Assembly: GCF_000803065.1 (NCBI RefSeq)
Contig: NZ_JSXI01000053.1
Location: 27,805 to 91,804 of the forward strand
Direction: 5' to 3'
DNA from: Sphingomonas sp. ERG5
Lineage (GTDB): Bacteria; Pseudomonadota; Alphaproteobacteria; Sphingomonadales; Sphingomonadaceae
DNA length: 64,000 bases
In this document: positions 27,548 through 36,222 of the stretch, in pieces
Layout of the letters: each line of letters opens with the position of its first letter
Position numbering within the stretch: position 1 is the first letter of the stretch
Translations under genes and position numbers: made by a program
Notes under the pieces: model-generated
The model's input: the letters and a program-made list of their open reading frames with translations, nothing else
Told to the model about the DNA's origin: nothing
Databases searched by the model: none

Positions 27548-27886
27548 ATGAAGATCATCGCCTTTGACCGTTTCAGGCCCGGCGTCACCATGGAGACCGT
27601 GCAACCCTATCTGCGCGATGAAGTCTCCAATGTGTGGCGGCTGTGGAAGGCGGGAATCGTCCGCGAAAACTACGCGCGCGCCGACGAGCCAGGCGTCGTG
27701 ATCGTCTTCGAATGCGATTCGGTGGACACGGCGAAACGCTATGTCGCCGACTTCCCCCTGTCGCGTGCGGGGTTACTGGAATGGGACTATATTCCGCTCG
27801 ACGCGCCTTGGCCGCTTGAAAATCTGTACGATGCGGCCATCGATGTGGCCGAGCCTTTCGACCGGACCATCGGCGCAGGAGAATAG
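27548..27886 (+). CDS. Muconolactone-isomerase/YCII-like small dimeric alpha+beta protein
   Basis: 112 residues, ATG after AAGGAAAGCC. The pattern FDRFRPGVTMETVQPYLRDE, then VVIVFECDSVDTAKRYV and FPLSRAGLLEWDYIPL, resembles the ferredoxin-like fold of muconolactone isomerase and related small enzymes. An active function cannot be assigned. It lies 4 nt before an isochorismatase-fold gene, suggesting a two-gene unit handling a small organic acid. Confidence 0.6.
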   Translation: MKIIAFDRFRPGVTMETVQPYLRDEVSNVWRLWKAGIVRENYARADEPGVVIVFECDSVDTAKRYVADFPLSRAGLLEWDYIPLDAPWPLENLYDAAIDVAEPFDRTIGAGE

Positions 27887-27890
27887 TCAC

Positions 27891-28526
27891 ATGAAGCAGT
27901 TCAACGGGCTCGCCATTCCGATGTCGCTGGGGGACCTGCTCGACCCGACACAGCTCGCGCTGATCATCTACGACGTGCAGGTCGGTATTTGCAGCCAGAT
28001 CAGCGGCGGGGGTCAGGTCGTTGCGGCTTGCACGAAAGTACTGGAGGCAGCGCGCGCAGCGGGGGTGCGCACCATCTTCACCCGGCATCTGTCGCTGCCC
28101 AAAGCGCTGATGGGATCGACTGCCTATCGCACCGCGATGGCCTGGCAGCGAACCGACGATCCAGCGGCAGTGAAACCCTGGTTCCTGCGCGGCACGCCGG
28201 GGTTCGAGATCATGTCCGAATTGGCCCCGAACGAGAATGAGGCGGTGTTCGACAAGATCACCATGTCGGCGTTCGAGGGCACGCCGCTCCACATCACGTT
28301 GCGCGATTGCGGGGTGAAGGCAGTTGCTTTCTGTGGCATCGCTATGGAAATCGGCATCGATCCGTCGTTGCGCCACGCCGCCGACCTGGGGTTCGTGCCG
28401 ATCCTGATCGAGGATGCGTGCGGCCATGGCAATGCGGAGGCAGCGGCGAGATCGGTCGCGGCACTGCGCTTCAACGGCGATACCGTCATCACCGATGTCG
28501 CCGCTTTCGTGGCCGGCCTGGGCTGA
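27891..28526 (+). CDS. Isochorismatase-fold hydrolase lacking the cysteine nucleophile
   Basis: 211 residues from the ATG at 27891. The family triad positions are D28 in LIIYDVQVG, K122 in AVFDKITMSAF and, in place of the usual cysteine, G155 in GIAMEIGID. Cysteine amidohydrolases of this fold have Cys at that point, whereas true isochorismatases (EntB, PhzD) have Gly. So it is either a vinyl-ether hydrolase-like enzyme or non-hydrolytic. Cotranscribed with the small isomerase-like gene 4 nt upstream. Confidence 0.8.
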   Translation: MKQFNGLAIPMSLGDLLDPTQLALIIYDVQVGICSQISGGGQVVAACTKVLEAARAAGVRTIFTRHLSLPKALMGSTAYRTAMAWQRTDDPAAVKPWFLRGTPGFEIMSELAPNENEAVFDKITMSAFEGTPLHITLRDCGVKAVAFCGIAMEIGIDPSLRHAADLGFVPILIEDACGHGNAEAAARSVAALRFNGDTVITDVAAFVAGLG

Positions 28527-28626
28527 GCCGCCACCTGCGGGATGAAAGGTGTCTTGCCCGGCGTTGCCGATAATGCGCGCACCCCTTAGGCTGAACGCAT
28601 AAGAAAATCGTTCAGGAGGAACCCAG

Positions 28627-30411
28627 ATGCGCCGCACCTTTGCCCTGTTGCTTGCCGCCGCTACCCTGCCCATGCTGCCGCTTGCAACGCCGGTCGTCGC
28701 GGCGGCGCCGCAAGAGACGGCTGAAAGCGTTTTTGCCGCCCTGTCGGCACGTTATGTTCAGGGCATCGCGCAATTCTCCCCGGTTTATGGCACCACACTT
28801 GGCGACCACCGCTTCGACGACCGCATCGGCGATGTCTCGGCGACGGCGCGCGCGCGGCGCATCGCGCACGATAACGCGCTGCTCGCCGAACTCGGCAAGA
28901 TCGATCGCGCGCAGCTGAGCCGCGAGAATCAGGTCGATGCGGCGTTGCTCGACAATGCGCTGCGCTACGATCTGTGGGACCTCCAGACACTGCAAAGCTG
29001 GAAGTGGGATGCGCAGGTCTACAACGACATTGCCGGCACCGCGCTGTACGGCCTGGCTGCGCGCGATTTCGCACCCTGGCCGCAGCGACTCAAGGCGGCG
29101 ACCGCACGGATGGAGGCAATGCCCGCCTTCCTCGCCCAGGCACGTGCGCAGCTGGTGCCCGCCCGTGTCCCGCAGGTCTTCGCCACCACCGTCGCGAAAC
29201 AGAATAGCGGCGTGGTCGATATCGCCGAGTCGATGCTCGCACCGCATGCCGGAGAGCTGGCGCCGGACGATCGCAAGCGCTTCGACGCCGCGATCGTCAC
29301 GCTCAAGTCCGCGGTCGCGGAGCATCAGAAATGGCTCGACACCATATTGGTGCCGCAGGCGAAGGGCGAGTTCCGGCTCGGCGCTGCGCTGTACGATCAG
29401 AAGGTGAAATTCGCGCTGGTGTCCACCCTGACGCGACAGGAAATCAAGGCGCGAGCACTCAAGGCGAAGAGCGATACGCGTGCCGAGATGTACGCGCTGT
29501 CACGGCAGGTCCTGGCCGGTCTGCTCGGCGGCAACAATTTGTCCGACAAGCCCAGTGCGGAACAGCAGCAGCGTGCGATCGAGGCGGCGCTGGCGCGCAG
29601 CTACAATCAGCGGCCCGACCGGACCGGCCTGATGGACAAGGCCAAGGCGACGCTGGCCCAGGCAACCGACTTCGTGCGCGCCAAGGCGCTGGTGACAGTC
29701 CCGGACACGCCGGTGAAAATCATCACCATGCCCAAATTCCAGCAAGGCGTTGCGGTGGCCTATTGCGACAGCCCCGGCGCGCTCGAGCAACAGCTCGACA
29801 CCTTCTACGCCATCTCGCCGATCCCGGACGACTGGACCGATGTTCAGGCGACCTCGTTCCTGAGCGAATATAACAATTATATGATTCAGGACCTGAGCAT
29901 CCACGAAGCGATGCCGGGCCATTATCTGCAGATCGCGCACGCCAACCAGAACAAGTCGGTGCTGCGCGCGGTGCTGTCGTCGGGGCCGTTCGTCGAAGGC
30001 TGGGCGGTCTATGCCGAGGGCATGATGGCCGATGCGAACTATATGGACGGCGATCCGCTGTTCAAACTGACCGTGCTCAAGATGCGGCTGCGCTCGATCA
30101 CCAATTCATTGCTCGATATCGGCATCCAGACCGAAGGCATGACGCGCGATCAGGCGATGGAGTTGATGACCAAGGGCGCGTTCCAGCAAGAGCGCGAAGC
30201 GGCGGGCAAATGGACTCGCGCAAGCCTGGGATCGGCACAGTTGCTGAGCTATTTCACCGGTTATAGCGAGCATATGGCGATGCGCGAGGAAGCGAAGAAG
30301 CGGCTCGGCGCGAAGTTCGACCTCAAAACCTATAATGATGCGGTGTTGGCGCACGGATCGCCGCCGGCGCGGTTCGTGCGGCAGCTGATGTTCGACTTGC
30401 CGATCGGGTGA
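28627..30411 (+). CDS. DUF885 family exported metallopeptidase-like protein
   Basis: 594 residues, ATG after CAGGAGGAAC. Signal peptide cleaved near TPVVAAAP. The zinc motif is HEAMPGH (H426, E427, H432), followed by EGWAVYAEGM with E457 as likely third ligand. LSEYNNYMIQDLSIHEAMPG is the typical lead-in. DUF885 proteins are abundant in sphingomonads and are thought to be gluzincin-type peptidases in the periplasm. It is monocistronic, convergent with the gene that follows. Confidence 0.88.
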   Translation: MRRTFALLLAAATLPMLPLATPVVAAAPQETAESVFAALSARYVQGIAQFSPVYGTTLGDHRFDDRIGDVSATARARRIAHDNALLAELGKIDRAQLSRENQVDAALLDNALRYDLWDLQTLQSWKWDAQVYNDIAGTALYGLAARDFAPWPQRLKAATARMEAMPAFLAQARAQLVPARVPQVFATTVAKQNSGVVDIAESMLAPHAGELAPDDRKRFDAAIVTLKSAVAEHQKWLDTILVPQAKGEFRLGAALYDQKVKFALVSTLTRQEIKARALKAKSDTRAEMYALSRQVLAGLLGGNNLSDKPSAEQQQRAIEAALARSYNQRPDRTGLMDKAKATLAQATDFVRAKALVTVPDTPVKIITMPKFQQGVAVAYCDSPGALEQQLDTFYAISPIPDDWTDVQATSFLSEYNNYMIQDLSIHEAMPGHYLQIAHANQNKSVLRAVLSSGPFVEGWAVYAEGMMADANYMDGDPLFKLTVLKMRLRSITNSLLDIGIQTEGMTRDQAMELMTKGAFQQEREAAGKWTRASLGSAQLLSYFTGYSEHMAMREEAKKRLGAKFDLKTYNDAVLAHGSPPARFVRQLMFDLPIG

Positions 30412-30450
30412 GCGGGTCCCGGCCCCGCCAGGGCGCGCAGCGACCCGTCG

Positions 30451-30954
30451 CTAGTCCGGAACGCGCGTAAGCTGCGTGTAGCTGATCCGCCAGCGATCGC
30501 CCCGCTTCACCCAGAAATGGACGATGCGCAGCCGGCGATCGTGGCGGCTGCCATCCTGAGTCCAGTTCAGCCGGAAAACCCCGCCGGTCAGGGCCGTGTC
30601 GCCATACACTTTATAGACCGGCTGTTCGACCACATATGGATCGAGTCTGAAGCCCGGCACGGCGAAATCGGCAAGATAGGAGTCCTTGCTCTGGACGCTC
30701 GCGTCCGAATTCACGAGCATGTAATCGTCGGTCACGATTGCCGCGAGCGCCGCGATATCGCTGCCGATCGTCGCGCGATTATAGGCGTCGAGCGCACGGG
30801 AGAGATCGGCGGGAAGCTGATGCGATTCCGGTGCAGCAGTTGATGTTGCGGCGGACAGGGCGGCCGAAGCGCGCATCGGCAGGGCGATCGCCATCGCTGC
30901 GGCGACGACGGCGATGCCGATCGACAAGGGCCGACCGTGAGTCCGTAATCGCAT
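30451..30954 (-). CDS. SnoaL/DUF4440-like NTF2-fold exported protein
   Basis: 167 residues from the ATG at 30954, which has GGGAGGAA 5 nt upstream. A signal peptide (AVVAAAMAIALPMRASA) precedes the NTF2-like fold: LDAYNRATIGSDIAALAAI, VTDDYMLVNSDASVQSKDSY, then FRLNWTQDGSRHDRRLRIVH and FWVKRGDRWRISYTQLT. Proteins of this type bind small hydrophobic ligands or act as isomerases; no specific role can be set. It is not obviously in an operon. Confidence 0.75.
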   Translation of the reverse strand: MRLRTHGRPLSIGIAVVAAAMAIALPMRASAALSAATSTAAPESHQLPADLSRALDAYNRATIGSDIAALAAIVTDDYMLVNSDASVQSKDSYLADFAVPGFRLDPYVVEQPVYKVYGDTALTGGVFRLNWTQDGSRHDRRLRIVHFWVKRGDRWRISYTQLTRVPD

Positions 30955-31038
30955 CTTTTCCTCCCTGAGCACTGCCCGGCAATTCTACGCCCGGGCCGCG
31001 CCATCGTCGATATCGCTGCGGCTCAGCGTCGTTCGGCG

Positions 31039-32664
31039 TCAGCTTCGCGACCCGCCCAGGCTCAGCGCCACCGCTTCGGCAATCTTGATCCCGTCGACCG
31101 CGGCGGAAAGGATGCCGCCGGCATAGCCCGCCCCCTCGCCCGCCGGGAAAAGTCCGGCGGTGTTGAGGCTCTGCAAATCCTCGCCACGAGTGAAGCGCAC
31201 CGGCGACGAGGTGCGCGTCTCCACCCCGGTCATCACGACATCCGGATGATCGTAGCCGCGAATTTGCCGGCCAAACACCGGCAGCGCCTCGCGCATCGCG
31301 GTGACCGCGAACTCGGGCAAGCACTCTGCCAGATCGGTCATATGCACGCCGGGTCGATAGGATGGGATCACGCTGCCCAGGGCCTCGGACGGTCGCCCGG
31401 CCAGGAAGTCGCCAAGCCTCTGCGCCGGCGCCTTGTAGCTCGATCCGCCCGCGACATAGGCAAGCGATTCCCAATGCCGCTGCAACGCGATCCCGGCGAG
31501 CGGATCACCGGGATAGTCACGCGCCGGGTCGATCGCGACGACCAGCCCGGAATTGGCGTTGCGCTCGTTGCGCGAATATTGGCTCATGCCGTTCGTCGCG
31601 ACGCGCCCCTCTTCCGATGTCGCCGCGACCACCGTGCCGCCCGGGCACATGCAGAAACTGTAGACCGTACGGCCATTCTTGCAATGGTGCGACAGGCTGT
31701 AATCGGCCGCGCCCAAGATCGGGTGGCCCGCATCGGCGCCGAACCGCGCGGTGTCGATCCAGGATTGCGGATGCTCGATCCGCACCCCGATCGAAAAGGG
31801 CTTGGCCTCGACATAAACCCCCGCCGCTTGCAGCATGGTGAAAGTATCGCGCGCGCTATGACCGATCGCGAGCACGACGCGCTCCGCCGCCAGATACTCG
31901 CCATTGTGCAAATGCAGTCCGCATATTCTGCGGTCGCCCTGCGCATCGGTGGCGATGTCGAGCCCGTCGACACGGTGTTCGAAGCGATATTCGCCGCCCA
32001 GCGCTTCGATCGTCTCGCGCATGCTCTCGACCATCGTCACCAGGCGAAAGGTGCCGATATGCGGATGTGCTTCGGTGAGGATCTCCTCGGGCGCGCCAGC
32101 CTTGACGAATTCGGTCAGAACCTTGCGGTCGAGATGACGCGGATCCTTGATCCGGCTGTAGAGCTTGCCGTCGGAAAACGTCCCCGCGCCGCCTTCGCCG
32201 AACTGCACGTTGGATTCGGGGTTGAGCACACTGCGCCGCCAGAGGCCCCAAGTGTCCTTGGTGCGTTCGCGCACCACTTTGCCGCGATCGAGGATGATCG
32301 GATTATACCCCATCTGGGCGAGAATCAGCCCGGCGAACAGGCCGCACGGACCGGCGCCGATCACCACTGGCCGCGCCGCACCACCTTCGGGCGCCTTGGC
32401 GACGAAGCGATAGCTGGTGTCGGGTGTGCGCTGGACATTGCGGTCCTTGCGGAAGCGGGCGAGCACGCCCGCTTCATCCTTCACGTTCACATCGACCGAA
32501 TAGACCAGCATGATGTTGGTCTTGTCGCGCGCATCATGCGCACGGCGCGCAACGACATGGCGGACCAGCTCACGCGGCGTGATCCGCAGCCGCTTGCAGA
32601 TCGCGGCAGGCAACGCTTCATCGGGATGATGGAGCGGCAGCGTCAGTTCGGTGAGGCGTAACAT
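31039..32664 (-). CDS. FAD-dependent dehydrogenase, COG2509 type
   Basis: 541 residues. The N-terminal 100 residues form a small alpha/beta domain (LRITPRELVRHVVARRAHDA). The FAD motif is VVIGAGPCGLFAGLILAQMG with YNPIILDRG. VQFGEGGAGTFSDGKLYSRI, KPFSIGVRIEHPQSWIDT, YSFCMCPGGTVVAATSEEG and the terminal GLFPAGEGAGYAGGILSAAV are conserved in this family of uncharacterised flavoproteins. Substrate unknown. It stands alone on this strand. Confidence 0.88.
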   Translation of the reverse strand: MLRLTELTLPLHHPDEALPAAICKRLRITPRELVRHVVARRAHDARDKTNIMLVYSVDVNVKDEAGVLARFRKDRNVQRTPDTSYRFVAKAPEGGAARPVVIGAGPCGLFAGLILAQMGYNPIILDRGKVVRERTKDTWGLWRRSVLNPESNVQFGEGGAGTFSDGKLYSRIKDPRHLDRKVLTEFVKAGAPEEILTEAHPHIGTFRLVTMVESMRETIEALGGEYRFEHRVDGLDIATDAQGDRRICGLHLHNGEYLAAERVVLAIGHSARDTFTMLQAAGVYVEAKPFSIGVRIEHPQSWIDTARFGADAGHPILGAADYSLSHHCKNGRTVYSFCMCPGGTVVAATSEEGRVATNGMSQYSRNERNANSGLVVAIDPARDYPGDPLAGIALQRHWESLAYVAGGSSYKAPAQRLGDFLAGRPSEALGSVIPSYRPGVHMTDLAECLPEFAVTAMREALPVFGRQIRGYDHPDVVMTGVETRTSSPVRFTRGEDLQSLNTAGLFPAGEGAGYAGGILSAAVDGIKIAEAVALSLGGSRS

Positions 32665-32724
32665 GACGGCGGCTTTAGCGGGTGGCGACGCGGCATGCCA
32701 ATCGCCGGATGCGAGAATGATCCG

Positions 32725-34116
32725 CTAGGCGTGCCGGAAGCCAAGCAGCACATTGCCCTCGGTCGACAGATAGTTGCGGCCGTAGTCGAACCGCGGCGCA
32801 TCGGCGAAGAGCAGCCAGTAATATTTCATCTGCTCCGACCACCAATAGCCCGGACAATGATCCGCCTGCACCTTGGTCGTCACATCCGCCATGTCCGCAT
32901 AGCCATAGCGCGCCTTGTTCCAGCGCTTCATCGCCAGATAATGATCGCGCCCGATCAACCGCCATTCCGGGCGGTGATCGAGCAGCCAATGGTTGAACGC
33001 GGCATCGGCCAGTTCGGGACGAAGCGCATTGGTAACGATGGTCGGCTTGCCACTCACATAATCATACCCCTCCGGCAGGATGCCGAACCGGTCCTGCACC
33101 GACACCCAGGCCCGGGTATAGGCGGCCCCCGTCTTCCCCGCCCCACCCTGGGCGAGCAAGCCGCCATAAAAGGACGACAGTTCGTCCTGATCGCTGCTCA
33201 GCACTGCGCCGGTTTCGAAATCGACATCGGCAAACCACAGCGGGCCGCCCGAACGGACTTGCTGATGCTGCAGGATCGCGGCGGTGCAGACTTTGTACAT
33301 TGCCTGGCAATCGCGGTCGCCGAACAGCTGCCACGCATCCCACAGATATTCGTAATAGCTGTCCGACGGCGGGCCAACCGTCGCGCGGCGGCTGAGCCAC
33401 GCGCCGGTGGTCGCATCGATCTTGTCGGCGAGCAGCCCGATCTCCGAGCGCCGCTCATACATCGCGACCAGCGCACGCTTCGCGGCGTCGAAATATTTCG
33501 CATCGCCGGTCAGCCGGCTGAGCGTGCCAAGCTCGGCGATATGCGTGCCGGTCTCGGCCGGATTCGTCACCGCATCGCGCACCGCGCCGGTCTTCAGATT
33601 GACATAGCGGTACGGCATACCGGTTGGCGTCGCGAAGGCCGGCAGCAACCGGTCGGCCAGATCGCGCGCCTTCGCCAGCAACACCGGATCGCCACAGGCA
33701 TGATGCGCGGAGAGCAATCCACCGACGAGCCGGATCTCGGTTTCGAACACCGACACTTCACCATCGACATCGAAATCGAGGCTGGTCTTCACCCAATCCA
33801 GCGCGGCGGCGAACTCGTCATCGAGCTCCATCACCCATAAAGTGTCCATTGCCTCGATCAGGCTCAGTCCGAGATGCTGCGTCTTGAGCGGGAAACTCTT
33901 GCTGCCGCCGGTGATCGGCTTGAAATCATCCTTGCCCCAGGCACGCTCGCGATACTGACCGAAGGCCCATTTCATCTCGGCGCGAACATCCTGGCCGAGC
34001 GCGCGCCAGTCGACTGCGAGAGAACGGGCGGCGGCGAGTGCGGGGGTGGAGGTGATGGCTGCTGCGCCCGCACCCTGCAGCAGGAACCGGCGCGAGATGG
34101 GGTGTTCGTTCGTCAT
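32725..34116 (-). CDS. Bacterial glycoside hydrolase family 47 alpha-1,2-mannosidase, Tat-exported
   Basis: 463 residues. The N-terminus has a Tat-like signal SRRFLLQGAGAAA with cleavage near PALAAA. GH47 markers are SLIEAMDTLWVMELDDEFA, FETEIRLVGGLLSAHHA, NPAETGTHIAELGTLSRLT, YYEYLWDAWQLFGD, the LRPE motif with its catalytic-region glutamate, and MKYYWLLFAD. The enzyme trims alpha-1,2-linked mannose with inversion and needs calcium. GH47 is mainly eukaryotic; a small bacterial branch is known. No other carbohydrate-utilisation gene is next to it. Confidence 0.87.
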   Translation of the reverse strand: MTNEHPISRRFLLQGAGAAAITSTPALAAARSLAVDWRALGQDVRAEMKWAFGQYRERAWGKDDFKPITGGSKSFPLKTQHLGLSLIEAMDTLWVMELDDEFAAALDWVKTSLDFDVDGEVSVFETEIRLVGGLLSAHHACGDPVLLAKARDLADRLLPAFATPTGMPYRYVNLKTGAVRDAVTNPAETGTHIAELGTLSRLTGDAKYFDAAKRALVAMYERRSEIGLLADKIDATTGAWLSRRATVGPPSDSYYEYLWDAWQLFGDRDCQAMYKVCTAAILQHQQVRSGGPLWFADVDFETGAVLSSDQDELSSFYGGLLAQGGAGKTGAAYTRAWVSVQDRFGILPEGYDYVSGKPTIVTNALRPELADAAFNHWLLDHRPEWRLIGRDHYLAMKRWNKARYGYADMADVTTKVQADHCPGYWWSEQMKYYWLLFADAPRFDYGRNYLSTEGNVLLGFRHA

Positions 34117-34200
34117 GCCGTTCTGCCCATACAGCCCCCATCCAGGTCGGGTTGGCGCTGATCAAATGGCGAATGTGAAATTGGCGCACAAGAATGAGCG

Positions 34201-35130
34201 TCAACCGTTGGTTGGAGCGGGCGCAGCAACTGGGTTCTGAAGCATGTACGGACATTTCGTGATGGAGAATAATTGCTCATTGGACAAAGGAGGTTCAAGA
34301 ATTTGGAGCTCCTCTCCAGTTATCGATTCCCAAGAGAATGTTAGTATCTCGATACGATTGGATTTTTTTTGATTCTCGAACTGGCGAATTATACGAATAT
34401 CGATATTCGCGCTGCGCAAAGCACGAATTACCTTTTGCAAATCGTCCGCCGATACATCTCCTGAACAGGATATGGCATTGGTGGGAACGCGCCCCTGCTT
34501 AGCAGTGGGTCGCTCAATATAATCTATACCCGCCTGAGATAACGCGGTGCGGACCGTACTTCCGTCAGTTGGCTTTGCATAATAATAGATCTTCGCTGTT
34601 GTCCCACGTTTTGCAGCATGGAAAATACCGTTGTCTCCAGATGGTATTTTTGGCTTGGCCGACCCGGAAACGGATCGAGCATCAATCTCCTTTGATGGCA
34701 GAATAGAGGGGCTGGCATCCTTTTCGCTAATTGCCCCAGGCTGAATGATTGCAGCGGTGGATGGTAGTATGATATTAGCCCAGCGGGACGGCCAACCGAA
34801 CATTAAAGCACTTAAAGTAAAAGCCATAACCACAATACTGAACAGGCTTACACTCCAGGTTATCAATTGAGCCTGGCGGGAAAGTTGATTACTTGATCCG
34901 GCCGCGACGCTGACGATAAGAAGCAGCACCATCATAAGAATGAACGCGAACAGGACCAAAAATAGAGCCTGTAGATTAACGTCAGGCAGAAAAAAACGTG
35001 CTAGTGCCGCCGCAGCTCCCACTCCCGCAAGGCCCAACGCGAATCGTAACACAGGAACGCGGCGAATAGCTTCGCGCAATACCCGCACAGCCGCATGTTC
35101 CATTGATGCCATTCCCCAAAACCCCCGCAT
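34201..35130 (-). CDS. Low-GC membrane protein with C-terminal alpha/beta domain, possibly acquired
   Basis: 309 residues from the ATG at 35130; starts at 35112 and 35103 are also possible. Three hydrophobic helices (FALGLAGVGAAAALARFFL, ALFLVLFAFILMMVLLLIV, WSVSLFSIVVMAFTLSALMF, then FGWPS) form a cytosol-anchoring module that I recall at the start of some TIR/caspase-type conflict proteins. The C-terminal half is an alpha/beta repeat: IYYYAKPTDGSTVRTALSQ, TNAISCSGDVSADDLQKV, IDIRIIRQF. Base composition is clearly lower in GC than all neighbours and codons are A/T-ending. No partner gene is adjacent. Function unknown. Confidence 0.65.
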   Translation of the reverse strand: MRGFWGMASMEHAAVRVLREAIRRVPVLRFALGLAGVGAAAALARFFLPDVNLQALFLVLFAFILMMVLLLIVSVAAGSSNQLSRQAQLITWSVSLFSIVVMAFTLSALMFGWPSRWANIILPSTAAIIQPGAISEKDASPSILPSKEIDARSVSGSAKPKIPSGDNGIFHAAKRGTTAKIYYYAKPTDGSTVRTALSQAGIDYIERPTAKQGRVPTNAISCSGDVSADDLQKVIRALRSANIDIRIIRQFENQKKSNRIEILTFSWESITGEELQILEPPLSNEQLFSITKCPYMLQNPVAAPAPTNG

Positions 35131-35266
35131 GCGACGCCCCCCGGGATCGTCGGCACAACATATTGTAGCGGGAGCCATTTATAAATGAAGCGCATTTTAC
35201 CGTGCTAAGCTGAGTCGGGCTCAGATCACCTCAAGCACTTTCCTCAAAGGTCGCCAGGGCATCCCA

Positions 35267-36076
35267 TCATCGGCCAGCGTGTCGTTCAGTCATATAGCGC
35301 CTTGGCGATACGCCGATCACCTTGCGAAACATCGTCACGAAACTGGGGATGCTTTCATAACCGAGATCATTTGCCACCTGCTGGATCGAAGCGCCTCCGG
35401 CCAGCCATTTTACGGCAAGCATGACACCGAGCTGTTGGCGCCAGCGGCTGAAACTCATTCCCGTCTCGCGGATGATCAGTCGTGCCAGCGTACGCTCGCT
35501 CAACCCCGCGCGCCGCGCCCAGACGTCCATCGTGTCCCGGTCCGCCGGCGTGTCGATCATCAGTTCGACGATCCTGCGAAGGCGGTGATCGAATGGCATC
35601 GGCAAGTGGAGATCCTCGACCCGGGCTGACGCGATTTCGTCGAGAAGCACCGTCACCAAGCGCGACTCCGCACCGCCCTCGACATACAGCGCGGGCAGGC
35701 TGGCCGAGCGGATCAGGAGCTCACGCAGCAGCGGCGTCACCGAGACCGCGCAGCAAACCTCAGGCAAACGCGAATTCAGGTCCGGTTCGACAAAGGCGTT
35801 ATAGCCTTCCAGGATACCAGTCACCGTGACGGCATGCAGCGCCCCACCGGGAATCCAGACGGCGCTGCGCGGCGGTACGATCCACAGCCCGCCCTCGACT
35901 TCGCAACTGAGCGCACCTCGCTGCACCAGCAGGAACTGGCCCTTTCTGTGGCGATGGAAATCGATTTCGATCTTGCCGACTTCCGCCATCACCAGTCCAA
36001 CCGTCACGATCGGGCGACGCACGCCGTCCGGATCGAGCCGTTCGGAGTTGGCGGGGGAGACGTGCAAAATTGGCAT
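35267..36076 (-). CDS. AraC-family transcriptional regulator with cupin sensor
   Basis: 269 residues from the ATG at 36076 (MPILHVSP); the frame is open much further but that part overlaps the divergent gene. Residues 30-110 are a cupin-like domain (DFHRHRKGQFLLVQRGAL, then VPPRSAVWIPGGALHAVTV). Two helix-turn-helix motifs follow: WARRAGLSERTLARLIIRE and QVANDLGYESIPSFVTMFRK, closing with GVSPRRYM. It is divergent from the flavin monooxygenase gene and probably regulates it. Confidence 0.9.
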   Translation of the reverse strand: MPILHVSPANSERLDPDGVRRPIVTVGLVMAEVGKIEIDFHRHRKGQFLLVQRGALSCEVEGGLWIVPPRSAVWIPGGALHAVTVTGILEGYNAFVEPDLNSRLPEVCCAVSVTPLLRELLIRSASLPALYVEGGAESRLVTVLLDEIASARVEDLHLPMPFDHRLRRIVELMIDTPADRDTMDVWARRAGLSERTLARLIIRETGMSFSRWRQQLGVMLAVKWLAGGASIQQVANDLGYESIPSFVTMFRKVIGVSPRRYMTERHAGR

Positions 36077-36222
36077 GATGCGCTTCAGTCTCGCGGCGCT
36101 TTGGCGGAAATGAATAACATTCTGTCCGACCTTCGGAATGACGCCACGAACGGATGCCTCTATCGTTGTTGCGAAACTCAGTCGAGGCCGTTTGGGTGGC
36201 CAAGGCGCTTGAGGAATTTTCT

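Noticed and set aside
31246..32661. Long plus-strand open frame opposite the COG2509 flavoprotein
   Set aside because: No motifs, and the minus-strand frame has a full FAD fold.
32695..33840. Plus-strand open frame opposite the GH47 gene
   Set aside because: No recognisable domain, and the GH47 motifs are clear on the other strand.
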